This document shows, piece after piece, positions 26,041 to 35,731 of a DNA stretch of 61,275 bases. The first letter of the stretch is position 1, and every line of letters begins with the position of its first letter. The DNA is taken from assembly GCA_938017795.1 (NCBI GenBank), contig CALIJZ010000026.1:1-61275 (forward strand). The letters are read 5' to 3'. The DNA comes from an uncultured Bacteriovoracaceae bacterium (GTDB lineage: Bacteria > Bdellovibrionota > Bacteriovoracia > Bacteriovoracales > Bacteriovoracaceae). Below the pieces are notes generated by a model that made no database searches, had not been told where the DNA came from, and saw only the letters and a list, made by a program, of their open reading frames with translations. The position numbers were made by a program, and so were the translations under genes.

Positions 26041-26343
26041 ATGAAAAAAACAATTTTAACAATGGTATTGCTCTTTAGTGCTTTAGGATTTTCAACACCA
26101 ACTTTGGAAGAGAGAATTAAAGTATTAGAAAGCAAAGTAGCAAAGCTTGAGGCTCTAACATTTAAAAAAAGTGCCAATACTTATTATGAATGTAGCTGCG
26201 ACCTTACTGATTACGATATGTATTCATTAAGTATTGTTTCAACGGCTTATAGAAGCTTGCCAAGAAAAACTAGTGCTGGAGCTTTTTATACAGTTGAAGA
26301 ATGTAAAAAGAATTTGGCTCAACACTCTGCTTGCAAAAAGTAA
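26041..26343 (+). CDS. Small secreted protein with coiled coil and Cys pairs
   Basis: ATG 26041 with TTGGAGG seven to twelve bases upstream gives 100 residues; the frame is open from 26008 but that longer start lacks a ribosome binding site and would spoil the signal peptide. MKKTILTMVLLFSALGFS is the signal. The mature part has a leucine-spaced helix (LEERIKVLESKVAKLEAL) like a small oligomerising coil, then a C-terminal unit with four Cys, two of them in CSC. Function is unknown; a secreted or surface peptide is the simplest reading. Confidence 0.68.
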   Translation: MKKTILTMVLLFSALGFSTPTLEERIKVLESKVAKLEALTFKKSANTYYECSCDLTDYDMYSLSIVSTAYRSLPRKTSAGAFYTVEECKKNLAQHSACKK

Positions 26344-26349
26344 AAAGCT

Positions 26350-26370
26350 GGCCCTTATAAAATAAGGGCC
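26350..26370. terminator. Bidirectional terminator hairpin
   Basis: GGCCCTTAT, three bases, then its exact complement ATAAGGGCC, six bases after the stop at 26343 and seven bases from the stop of the convergent LysM gene. On the minus strand the hairpin is followed by AGCTTTTT, giving a usable T-tract; on the plus strand the tract is poor. Confidence 0.75.
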
Positions 26371-26377
26371 AAGAAAA

Positions 26378-26845
26378 TTATGCAACAGTTGGAGTGCTTC
26401 CACCTGGTATTCTTAATGTTTGACCTGGATAAATCTTATTCGGATCAGCTAGCATAGGCTTATTAGCCTCAAAAATTGTATTGTATTGCATTGGATCGCC
26501 ATAATAATTCTTAGAAATCTTAGAAAGTGTATCCCCAGATTTTACTGTATAAAAAACTGGTGCCGGAGCTTGCTCCACAGCAGTTACAGTTAACATATCT
26601 TCAACTTTTGCAATTCCTTCTACATTTCCAACAGCAACAATTGTTCTCTCTTTCGTAGCTTGATCACAAGCTTCGCCACAAACTTGAGCTTGATCATCAT
26701 CAACTTTTACAGAAAAATTATTCACATCAAATCCCATCTTTCCTACAAACTCTGTAATCTTTTGAGCTTTTTGCTCATTAGAATGGTCATTGTTAAAAAA
26801 GCTCATCATTTTCTCACCAGCATTTTTTACGAAATCAAAAATCAT
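26378..26845 (-). CDS. BON-LysM protein (Kbp/YgaU-like)
   Basis: 155 residues: a short helix, a BON domain (about 25-90, with VNNFSVKVDDDQAQVCG and GNVEGIAKVEDML) and a C-terminal LysM (about 98-150, YTVKSGDTLSKISKNYYGD and IYPGQTLRIP). This order and length match E. coli Kbp/YgaU, a cytoplasmic potassium-binding protein. There is no signal peptide, so despite LysM it is not expected to bind the wall. Two Cys close together in the BON part (CGEAC) are not typical. RBS AGGAG is upstream; monocistronic between two terminators. Confidence 0.85.
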   Translation of the reverse strand: MIFDFVKNAGEKMMSFFNNDHSNEQKAQKITEFVGKMGFDVNNFSVKVDDDQAQVCGEACDQATKERTIVAVGNVEGIAKVEDMLTVTAVEQAPAPVFYTVKSGDTLSKISKNYYGDPMQYNTIFEANKPMLADPNKIYPGQTLRIPGGSTPTVA

Positions 26846-27011
26846 TTTTTTCTCCTTTGATAATTAAATTAGTTTTAACAGCTTAGATTGTTGAGATTTG
26901 TCAGTAAAGAACTTCAAAGGAGAGGGAAATAATCTTTTCTAAAGTGAGTAATTTCTTTTTCGAGCTAATAATTCCTCTTTAGTTGTGTCAGTAACTTCGA
27001 ATATACTAAAT

Positions 27012-27038
27012 AAAAAAGGGCCAACAAATTGCTGGCCC
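27012..27038 (-). terminator. Rho-independent terminator of groES-groEL
   Basis: On the minus strand TGGCCC stems around 27018-27038 (GGGCCA ... TGGCCC) are followed by six Ts (the A-run at 27013-27017 plus the next base) 30-50 bases past the groEL stop codon. Classical geometry. Confidence 0.8.
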
Positions 27039-27067
27039 TCGATAGTAAAAATTAATGTACTTAAGTA

Positions 27068-28747
<1,680 letters not shown>

Positions 28748-28769
28748 TTAGTTTTTATTAAAATTTTAA

Positions 28770-29057
28770 TTAGCACATGATCCCAAGTAGATCGTCTTCT
28801 TTCATGATAATGTATTCGTGACCATCAACTTTCACTTCTGTTCCAGCGTACTTTCCAAAAAGAACTTTATCTCCAGCTTTAACTTCTAGAGCTTGAGTTG
28901 ATCCATCGTTATTTCTATAACCATTTCCAACTGCAATAATCTCACCTTGAGCAGGCTTTTCTTTGTGATTGTCTGGAATAATAATTCCACCAGCTGTTTT
29001 TGTTTCTTCTTCTAATCTCTTTACGAGAACTCTGTCTTGTAATGGTTTTACTGCCAT
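28770..29057 (-). CDS. groS: Co-chaperonin GroES
   Basis: 95 residues: [20 protein letters not shown] is the conserved start with the mobile loop (TAGGIIIPD), followed by [20 protein letters not shown]. It caps the GroEL ring. GGAGATAACAC precedes the ATG. The gene is first in the groES-groEL operon. Confidence 0.97.
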   Translation of the reverse strand: MAVKPLQDRVLVKRLEEETKTAGGIIIPDNHKEKPAQGEIIAVGNGYRNNDGSTQALEVKAGDKVLFGKYAGTEVKVDGHEYIIMKEDDLLGIMC

Positions 29058-29109
29058 GTGTTATCTCCTTGTTTCAAATAAGTTTTAGGACTTAAAAAAG
29101 TAATAAGAT

Positions 29110-29137
29110 AACTTAGTATCAATGCCGTGAATGTCAA
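29110..29137 (-). promoter_or_regulatory. Candidate promoter of groES-groEL
   Basis: On the minus strand TTGACA (reverse complement of 29132-29137) is followed after 16 bases by TAAGTT (29110-29115), a housekeeping-type promoter 53 bases upstream of the GroES start. I looked for the CIRCE element (TTAGCACTC-N9-GAGTGCTAA) and found none, so HrcA control is unlikely here. A near-palindrome CTTGAATCAAG (29147-29157) sits just upstream of the -35. Confidence 0.4.
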
Positions 29138-29185
29138 GGGTAAGGTCTTGAATCAAGGATCACTATTGCAGTGCTTCCACCTTAA

Positions 29186-29893
29186 TTATCGCTTTAAATA
29201 GTCTTTACGTTTTTTAGGGGGCAGTTTCTCTATCGAATACCTCAACATGACCCTAGGCATCTTTTTACAATGAGTGTTTAAAAACTTCTCAAGCTTGGCT
29301 TGATCTTTCTTTCCAGCTTCTCTTAGCATCCAACCAACAGCCTTATGCATAAGATCATGATCATCATGGAGTAAGATTTTAGCCATGTTGAAAACATCCT
29401 TAAGGTCACCTTTTCTCACAAACCACCAATTTGCGAGCATTCCAATTCTTCTAGTCCATAAATCTTTTGATTTTATCCAATCATACAAAATAGATCTATC
29501 ACGATTCATGAGATGCTTTCCAATGATATGTGGACAAGTAATATCGACAAGATCCCAATTATTAATATATTTAAAATGCTTAATATAAATTTTGTAGATT
29601 TTAATATGCTCTTTTTCTATTTTAGTTTTTTGATATTTATAAACGAGCAGGATAAGTCCCAACATTCTTTCTTCATGGAACTTTGATTTAATTAAAAAAA
29701 TAGTATCTTCAAATGAAATATCAATATGCTCTTTTGCAGTTTTTCTTATAAAAGGAACCCGAAGACCTAAGAAACAATCTCCTTCTCCATAACCACCTTC
29801 ATAAGCCCTCATATACATTCGACTTTTCTTCGCTATTTCGGGATCAGCCAAACTTCTTAATTCTTGTTGAATAGGCAAAATTTTCTTGTTCAT
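29186..29893 (-). CDS. AlkD-like DNA alkylation repair glycosylase
   Basis: 235 residues from ATG 29893; a TTG six bases further up is possible. The sequence is all-helical in the HEAT-like repeat pattern of AlkD. NNWDLVDI carries the Trp and catalytic Asp that stabilise the abasic intermediate, followed by WIKSKDLWTRRIGMLANWWFVRKG and MHKAVGWMLREAGKKD, both highly typical. It removes bulky or cationic alkylpurines. It appears monocistronic; its end lies just upstream of the groES promoter region. Confidence 0.88.
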   Translation of the reverse strand: MNKKILPIQQELRSLADPEIAKKSRMYMRAYEGGYGEGDCFLGLRVPFIRKTAKEHIDISFEDTIFLIKSKFHEERMLGLILLVYKYQKTKIEKEHIKIYKIYIKHFKYINNWDLVDITCPHIIGKHLMNRDRSILYDWIKSKDLWTRRIGMLANWWFVRKGDLKDVFNMAKILLHDDHDLMHKAVGWMLREAGKKDQAKLEKFLNTHCKKMPRVMLRYSIEKLPPKKRKDYLKR

Positions 29894-30060
29894 AAACAAT
29901 CAATAGAATAGGCGTTTCTAGAGTAGTGTCAAACTGACTAACTAGGTTTTCCTTTTTACTTTGTAACAAATTGTCACTTTTCAGACACTTCGATTCAAGA
30001 GAGAATTATATTAACAAGATTCTAGGAAGGAATCTTCTAGTGAATTCCAGGAGGGAAATC

Positions 30061-30291
30061 ATGGCCGCAAGAATCAAAGAAAAACCGAGTCCATTAACAG
30101 GAGTGCTTGCTGAAGACGCAGTAGTAATCGACTTTGGAGAGCATGAAGGAAAGTCTGTATTTGAAATAAATATGGATGTTCCAGCTTATTATCAATTTCT
30201 GCTTGATCAAAAAGAAGAAGGAAACTTCTTTATCAAGAGAAATAAAGATAAGGTTTTTAAACTCTCTATCAGCCAAGGGGTTGGAGCTTAA
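30061..30291 (+). CDS. Small protein of unknown function
   Basis: ATG 30061 with CAGGAGGGAAATC upstream gives 76 residues; an open frame from 29971 exists but has no ribosome binding site. The core DFGEHEGKSVFEI plus YYQFLLDQKEEG recalls the short FGKxKGxx...YLxWLL motif of DUF3820 and of exonuclease X C-termini, but is too short to assign. Its stop codon TAA shares the palindrome TTAA with the stop of queG on the other strand. The 90-base leader could be an untranslated region. Confidence 0.65.
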   Translation: MAARIKEKPSPLTGVLAEDAVVIDFGEHEGKSVFEINMDVPAYYQFLLDQKEEGNFFIKRNKDKVFKLSISQGVGA

Positions 30292-31214
30292 AACTTAATT
30301 AGTGCTTTAAGATTTTTTATCATTCCAATTCGACCAGTTCTCGCAAGAGCTGTTCCGTAGAATATTCTTTTGTATTCTCGGTTAGACATTTTATCAAGTT
30401 TCGATAGAATTTTCTTTGCAGATTTATTTAGAAAAAATGCTGTCACAAAGTTCTCAGGCAATTGCTGAGTCGGAAGCTTATGATTCCAAGGGCAAACTTC
30501 TTGGCATATATCACAACCAAAAATCTCAGAAGTGACTGAGTCATAACTGACTGGTGGAGCAACATCTTTAAACTCTTCTATTGTATATGTTGAAATACAT
30601 TTTTTAGCATCTAGAGTTCTATCTTCAGAGATGGCATCTGTTGGACAAAAATCAATACACTTGGTGCAATTTCCACAATGATCTGTTTCTAGGTTTTTTA
30701 TAGGTTGATTAAAAGTTTGTGAAAATAAAATGGAACCAATAAGAAAATACGATCCGTGAGTTTTATTAATCAGCATAGAATTTTTTCCAAACCAACCAAG
30801 CCCCGCTCGATGAGCGAGGTCTCTTTCAAGAACAGGCTCAACGTCTAGGCTGATTTTATATTCTTTCTCGGTCATACTTTCTGCAATAGTTTTTAGTCTA
30901 TCTTTTAAAACAAAATGGTAATCTTTGGAGCCAAAGCTTAAAGCATAAGAAGCAATTTTTAGATCATCTTTAGAAAATTCGAATTTTGGATAGTTAAACA
31001 AAAATACAAAGGCTGACTTAAATTCTGGAAAAATACTTTTTAAACTCTCTCGCTTTAAAGAGCGCTCATCTGTAAGGTAAGTTAACTTACCTGCTTTTTC
31101 CTGATTGATCCAATCTAGATATTTTTGATAACTTATCGCTCTATCTTCTTCAGTATAACCAAAGTCTACAACACCTTGTTGTTTTAAAAGTTCAAGATCA
31201 AAGCTATCACTCAT
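30288..31214 (-). CDS. queG: Epoxyqueuosine reductase QueG
   Basis: 308 residues. HRAGLGWFGKNSMLIN near residue 140 is the cobalamin-binding hallmark; two [4Fe-4S] sites follow: CGNCTKCIDFCP (about 180-195) and FGCDICQEVCPWN (about 235-247). It reduces epoxyqueuosine to queuosine in tRNA, the last step of that pathway. It is shorter than E. coli QueG (about 379), ending soon after the second cluster without the HEAT-like C-terminal extension. It is the last gene of the eight-gene minus-strand run, 12 bases behind the pyruvate kinase gene. Confidence 0.92.
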   Translation of the reverse strand: MSDSFDLELLKQQGVVDFGYTEEDRAISYQKYLDWINQEKAGKLTYLTDERSLKRESLKSIFPEFKSAFVFLFNYPKFEFSKDDLKIASYALSFGSKDYHFVLKDRLKTIAESMTEKEYKISLDVEPVLERDLAHRAGLGWFGKNSMLINKTHGSYFLIGSILFSQTFNQPIKNLETDHCGNCTKCIDFCPTDAISEDRTLDAKKCISTYTIEEFKDVAPPVSYDSVTSEIFGCDICQEVCPWNHKLPTQQLPENFVTAFFLNKSAKKILSKLDKMSNREYKRIFYGTALARTGRIGMIKNLKALIKF

Positions 31215-31226
31215 AGTGAACTTATA

Positions 31227-32912
31227 TTAATTTTTAGGAATAATTTCAATGGCACCAGTCGGACAGACATCAATACATTGATTATCTAATATACAATTTT
31301 GAGCATTTGAGACATTTATGCGAGTTTCGTTGTTCTCATCAACTTCCCAGACATCATAAGCACAAACTGTTACACAACTTTGGCAATAAGCGCAGACATC
31401 CAGATCAAGTGAAATACTACCTTTTTCAAACTCTACTCGCTCGAATCGGTGTTCACTAGCACTGGCTTTTCTAAGGTCTTTGATCACCTCTACTCTGATA
31501 GAATTGGAAGTACCCTCTTTAAAAGTATTACCATCTCCATAAGTGATAACGATTTTGTCTCCATTAATAAGCTTATCTTCTTTTTTTAATTTATCTAAAG
31601 CCCTCGAATCCAATCCATCCATGTTTCTGTTAGTCATATCAACATAAAATGGAGTAATTCCCCAGTATAAATTCATACGTCTTAATGTTCGTAAACTTGT
31701 AGTAACACCTAAGACTCCTGTTTTAGGTCTATATCGAGACATTTTCAAACATGAATTTCCTCTTTGAGTTAAAGATAAAATCCAACGTGCACCTGTTTTT
31801 TCAGCTATCATACTTGCTGCAACTTGATTTGCTGAACTCACACTTGAGATAAGAGTATCTCTTAATCTTGGTCTAGTTCGTGGCGTTTTTTCTGCTTCTT
31901 TAACAATCTGATCCATAGTCTGAAGGGCCATTAAAGGATATCTTCCGGCAGCAGTTTCTCCACTAAGCATAACAGCATCACTTCCATCCCAAATAGCATT
32001 TGCAACATCACTAGCTTCTGCTCTTGTAGGTGTTGAATTCTCAATCATTGATTCAAGCATTTGAGTAGCTGTAATGACTGGGACTCCAGCAAGGTTACAC
32101 CTTTTAATTAAGTCTTTTTGAATAGAAGGAACAAGGTGATTTCCAAGTTCAACGCCCATATCTCCACGGGCAATCATGATAACATCACTTACTTTAATAA
32201 TTTCTTCAATATTTTCTATCGCTTCAGGTTTTTCAATTTTAGAAACAATTGGAACACGGACTTTCAGGCCATGAAGTAAATTTTTAACTTTTTTAATATC
32301 ATCTGCGGTTCTTACAAAACTAAGAGCGATAAAATCAATATCTTGTCTCATCGCAAATAAAAGGTCTTTATAATCTTTTTCGGTTAGACTGGGAGCACTT
32401 ACATCACAATCTGGAAGATTAATTCCTTTATTAGATTTAAGAATTCCTCCTACTTTTACTTTTATTTTTATTGTATCAGTATTTTTTTCAATAACTTCTG
32501 ATTGAATAATTCCATCATCAAAAAGTATTCTTGCCCCAACACGAGCATCTTTTACTAAGTCTTTATAAGTAGTTGGAATAAAATGATCTTTTAATCCTAG
32601 TGATTCATGTCCTAGTTCCCAAGTTGAATCATCTTCAAGTGTTAGGTTTTCTTTTAATTTTGAAACTCTAATTTTAGGGCCTTGTAAGTCAACTAAAATT
32701 CCGATTTCTCTTTCTAGTTCTTTTGATGCCTCTCGAATGATCTTAATAGTCTTAGCATGGTCTTCTTGAAAACCGTGACTCATATTCACTCTTGCAATAT
32801 CCAAGCCTGCTTCAATTAAGGTTTTAATTGCTTCTTTAGAGTTACTCGCTGGACCAAGAGTTGCTACAATCTTGGCCCTTCTACTTGGTGATGTTTTTCT
32901 TTTTAAACTCAA
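31227..32912 (-). CDS. pyk: Pyruvate kinase fused to a C-terminal ferredoxin domain
   Basis: 561 residues. Residues about 10-480 are a complete pyruvate kinase: KIVATLGPAS, ARVNMSHG, ISKIEKPEAI, MIARGDMGVEL and TATQMLESM, DGSDAVMLSGETA. The last 60 residues are a dicluster ferredoxin: C507-x2-C510-x2-C513-x3-C517, then C540-x2-D543-x2-C546-x3-C550-P. In the second motif the second ligand is Asp instead of Cys, as in Pyrococcus furiosus ferredoxin, whose cluster interconverts between three- and four-iron forms. The fusion is one uninterrupted frame. Pyruvate kinases normally end near residue 475-590 without Fe-S. It converts phosphoenolpyruvate and ADP to pyruvate; the ferredoxin part may sense redox or iron, or dock to an oxidoreductase. 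It overlaps the upstream DsbA-like gene by four bases. Confidence 0.93.
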   Translation of the reverse strand: MSLKRKTSPSRRAKIVATLGPASNSKEAIKTLIEAGLDIARVNMSHGFQEDHAKTIKIIREASKELEREIGILVDLQGPKIRVSKLKENLTLEDDSTWELGHESLGLKDHFIPTTYKDLVKDARVGARILFDDGIIQSEVIEKNTDTIKIKVKVGGILKSNKGINLPDCDVSAPSLTEKDYKDLLFAMRQDIDFIALSFVRTADDIKKVKNLLHGLKVRVPIVSKIEKPEAIENIEEIIKVSDVIMIARGDMGVELGNHLVPSIQKDLIKRCNLAGVPVITATQMLESMIENSTPTRAEASDVANAIWDGSDAVMLSGETAAGRYPLMALQTMDQIVKEAEKTPRTRPRLRDTLISSVSSANQVAASMIAEKTGARWILSLTQRGNSCLKMSRYRPKTGVLGVTTSLRTLRRMNLYWGITPFYVDMTNRNMDGLDSRALDKLKKEDKLINGDKIVITYGDGNTFKEGTSNSIRVEVIKDLRKASASEHRFERVEFEKGSISLDLDVCAYCQSCVTVCAYDVWEVDENNETRINVSNAQNCILDNQCIDVCPTGAIEIIPKN

Positions 32913-33937
32913 AGAGTTAACTCTTCGTCGATAATTTCTTTAAATTGCTCAAATGGAAGAGCTCCAGTAACAATTTTACCATTTACGAAAAAAGTCGGAG
33001 TTGAAAATACTCCAATATTTTTTCCATCATTAATATCTTGTTCTACATATTTTTCAAACTTTCTATCATCTATACACTTTTCATATTTAGCTTGATCAAC
33101 TCCGTATTTTTTTCCATACCCCTTTAGATCTGGAACTGATAATTTTCTTTGGTTTGCAAAAAGCTCTGAATGAAACTCCCAAAATTTATCTTTTTTCTGC
33201 TCAAACAAACACATTGCTGCTATTCCTGCAGTCTTTGCTTGTTTATGAAAACTCAAAGGGTAGTTTTTATAAACAACCTTTACGTCTTTTGGATAAGCTT
33301 TCTTAATCTTCTTAAGAATTGGAACGGCCCCTGCACATGCTGGACACTGAAAATCTGAAAACTCTACAATTGTAACTTTTGCATTATTAGATCCATGACT
33401 TGGAGCTCCCGCTAGAGATGGTAAAGTGAACTTTGGTCTTTGAGGCTTTTGTAAAAAAACTTCAATTTGCTTACCACCAATCTTAGATGCAATCCAACCA
33501 TCTAGCATTTTAGCTTGTTCTTGATTAGCTAGATAACCTTTCACTTGAGCTTTTAATCGAGCATCAATTCTTTCTTTTGGAATTTTATTTTCAGCAATAA
33601 ATGCATCTATAGTTGCATCAGTAATAGTTAATTTACTAAAAACATTCTTTTTTAAATAATCTTCTTGCTTCATTCCTTTAGAAGCAGGATCTTTTTTAAT
33701 GATACTTTCAACTGCTTTTCTCTTAATCTCAGATAATTTATAATCAAAAAGTTCTTTTTCTTTGTTAAATACTTCAATTCTATATTTTGCATTTTTATTA
33801 AAATCATTTTTAGTGATTTTAGTTCCATTTATATTTGCAAAATTATCACCACTAGGACCTGAGAATTTAAAAAGTGGTTTTGATTCCGTTTTATTACACG
33901 AAATTGTTAGTAAAAAGATTAATAATATATATTTCAT
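32909..33937 (-). CDS. DsbA-like thioredoxin-fold lipoprotein
   Basis: 342 residues. MKYILLIFLLTISC is a lipoprotein signal with Cys14. About 150 residues of helical region follow (resembling a SurA/peptide-binding-like extension), then a DsbA-like domain: VEFSDFQCPACAG with active-site CPAC near residue 197, and the cis-Pro loop GVFSTPTFFVNG near 315. A second pair of Cys (AMCLFEQ, YEKCIDD) is present. It should oxidise or isomerise disulfides outside the cytoplasm, anchored to a membrane. It overlaps pyk by four bases (ATGA) and lies ten bases after the ABC exporter genes, perhaps folding their cargo. Confidence 0.88.
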   Translation of the reverse strand: MKYILLIFLLTISCNKTESKPLFKFSGPSGDNFANINGTKITKNDFNKNAKYRIEVFNKEKELFDYKLSEIKRKAVESIIKKDPASKGMKQEDYLKKNVFSKLTITDATIDAFIAENKIPKERIDARLKAQVKGYLANQEQAKMLDGWIASKIGGKQIEVFLQKPQRPKFTLPSLAGAPSHGSNNAKVTIVEFSDFQCPACAGAVPILKKIKKAYPKDVKVVYKNYPLSFHKQAKTAGIAAMCLFEQKKDKFWEFHSELFANQRKLSVPDLKGYGKKYGVDQAKYEKCIDDRKFEKYVEQDINDGKNIGVFSTPTFFVNGKIVTGALPFEQFKEIIDEELTL

Positions 33938-33946
33938 AGCTACTCC

Positions 33947-35731
33947 TTATTGAATTGTAGTTTTTAGCATTTTAAAAAAATTGGCATAATCAGTATAGTC
34001 TTTAAGTAATTGATTGTGTTGTCCAATTGCAATTTGCTCACCTTTATCTAGAAACATGATTTGATCACACCTCAGCAGCGTTTCTATTCGATGTGCTACA
34101 ATAATCATCATGACATCATCTTGTATATAGTCAATAAAATCACTTAAGGCTTGTTCTAGATCCCCATCTAGGGCCGAGGAGATTTCATCGAGTAAAACGA
34201 TCGGTTTTTTCTGATAACAGAACCTTAGGGCTGATAAGAGCTGCTTTTGACCAAGAGATATTTCAGCAGGGTTAATTTTTTCTTTTGGTGATAGTCCCCA
34301 GCTTTTTACATATGGGATTCTCTCCATCATCTCATCATAAAACCTTTGAAAGTCATTAGTGTGATTATTATTAAATGTAATATTAAATTCTAAAGTATCA
34401 GAGAAAAGATAAGAATCTTGGCTGACGAGACATAAATAATTCCTAAGAATATTCACATCTTTTAAACTTTCTCCACCATAACTCAAACTGTCATTTTTAG
34501 ATCCAAAATTCATATTGAGTTTATTGGTATAGATGTCTCCTGATAAAATCTTTAGTATACTTGATTTTCCACTTCCCGATTGACCAATAATTCCTAATTT
34601 TTTTCCTTTTTCTAAAGAAGCATTAATATTTTTTAAAGAAAAGTTTTTTTCTTGTCCTCGCTCATATGTAAAATGCTTAATTTCAAAGTTCATTTTATCA
34701 ATAAGAGGAGTTGATTTATGTTGAGCTTTAAAAGAATACTTTTCTAAATCATTATCTAGTTCAGTAATCCTTCTAATACCTGTTAAGGCCCTTTGAATAC
34801 TGGATACTTTTGAAGCCACATTTTTTATAGGACCAATTGATCTTTGTATCAAATCAATTAAAGCAGCAAAGATTGCAACACTTGTTACTTCTGAATAAGG
34901 GAAAACTAAAACAACAACAACTAACAAAATAGGAAATAATGATTCAGCAAACGAGTAATAACTAGCGTCCCAAAAATTTGCTCTTAGTTGAACTTTTAAA
35001 AAATCTTCAAATTTAGGAAGCGAGATTTTAAGAGCGTATTTATCACTCTTTGAATAGAAAAGACTTTTAAAGCCTTGGGATAAGCTTGAAAGCACTCTTG
35101 ATAGCTCACCATTAGATCTTCTTACTTCTTTAAAACTATTAACCATGAATTTACTTATCCATATTAACAAAATACAAATAAAGCACTCTGTTAAAATAAG
35201 TACTACTCCATAAAATTGATGAATATAGAAAAAGCTTAACATACAAGAAATAAGAAAAAAGAAATCAAGAAATATTGTTAAACTTCCAGATCTAATTAAC
35301 TCTCGAATTGATTCGGCATCGTTCATCATTCTGGCTTGTAACTCTCCACGTGTGTAGCGATCTTGAGCAAAATAAGACAAGTCATCAGTAATCACTTTGT
35401 CTTGAGAATAAATCCAATTTGAAAAAAGATCTTGTCTTAACTTACATAATAGATTTTTGATATAAAGACTCATAAGAGTTTGATAAATCAGTCTTAAGAA
35501 ATATTGAATAATAAAAAAGGTTGCTGCATTTTTAATAGCAAGAAAGAAGAAATCTTCTTTATTAGAGCTATAACTTTCATAGATCTCAGCAATTAAAATA
35601 GGAACTTGAAAGCCTACATAACTTGAAGCAATTAGAGTACATACAAGAATAAAAAGAAGAATAGGATATTCTTTTATTCTTAAATATTGAATGTTCTTAT
35701 TCTGAGCCACGCTGGCTTTTGAAGAACTCAC
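33947..35731 (-). CDS. ABC exporter half-transporter with consensus ATPase site
   Basis: 594 residues: six membrane helices (about 20-320) then an ABC ATPase domain with GQSGSGKSS (Walker A), a degenerate signature SLGQKQL, Walker B IVLLDEISSALD with catalytic Glu, and the switch His in VAHRIETL. It is one half of a heterodimeric type IV exporter with the 35697-37313 product. Combined with the other half it forms an active site from its own Walker motifs and the partner's LSGGQ. The gene starts 35 bases inside the upstream one. Cargo (drug, lipid or peptide) is not predictable. The same mRNA encodes a DsbA-like lipoprotein. Confidence 0.9.
   Translation of the reverse strand: MSSSKASVAQNKNIQYLRIKEYPILLFILVCTLIASSYVGFQVPILIAEIYESYSSNKEDFFFLAIKNAATFFIIQYFLRLIYQTLMSLYIKNLLCKLRQDLFSNWIYSQDKVITDDLSYFAQDRYTRGELQARMMNDAESIRELIRSGSLTIFLDFFFLISCMLSFFYIHQFYGVVLILTECFICILLIWISKFMVNSFKEVRRSNGELSRVLSSLSQGFKSLFYSKSDKYALKISLPKFEDFLKVQLRANFWDASYYSFAESLFPILLVVVVLVFPYSEVTSVAIFAALIDLIQRSIGPIKNVASKVSSIQRALTGIRRITELDNDLEKYSFKAQHKSTPLIDKMNFEIKHFTYERGQEKNFSLKNINASLEKGKKLGIIGQSGSGKSSILKILSGDIYTNKLNMNFGSKNDSLSYGGESLKDVNILRNYLCLVSQDSYLFSDTLEFNITFNNNHTNDFQRFYDEMMERIPYVKSWGLSPKEKINPAEISLGQKQLLSALRFCYQKKPIVLLDEISSALDGDLEQALSDFIDYIQDDVMMIIVAHRIETLLRCDQIMFLDKGEQIAIGQHNQLLKDYTDYANFFKMLKTTIQ

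Noticed and set aside
29058..29185. CIRCE/HrcA operator before groES
   Set aside because: No TTAGCACTC-N9-GAGTGCTAA or near match; only a short CTTGAATCAAG palindrome is present.
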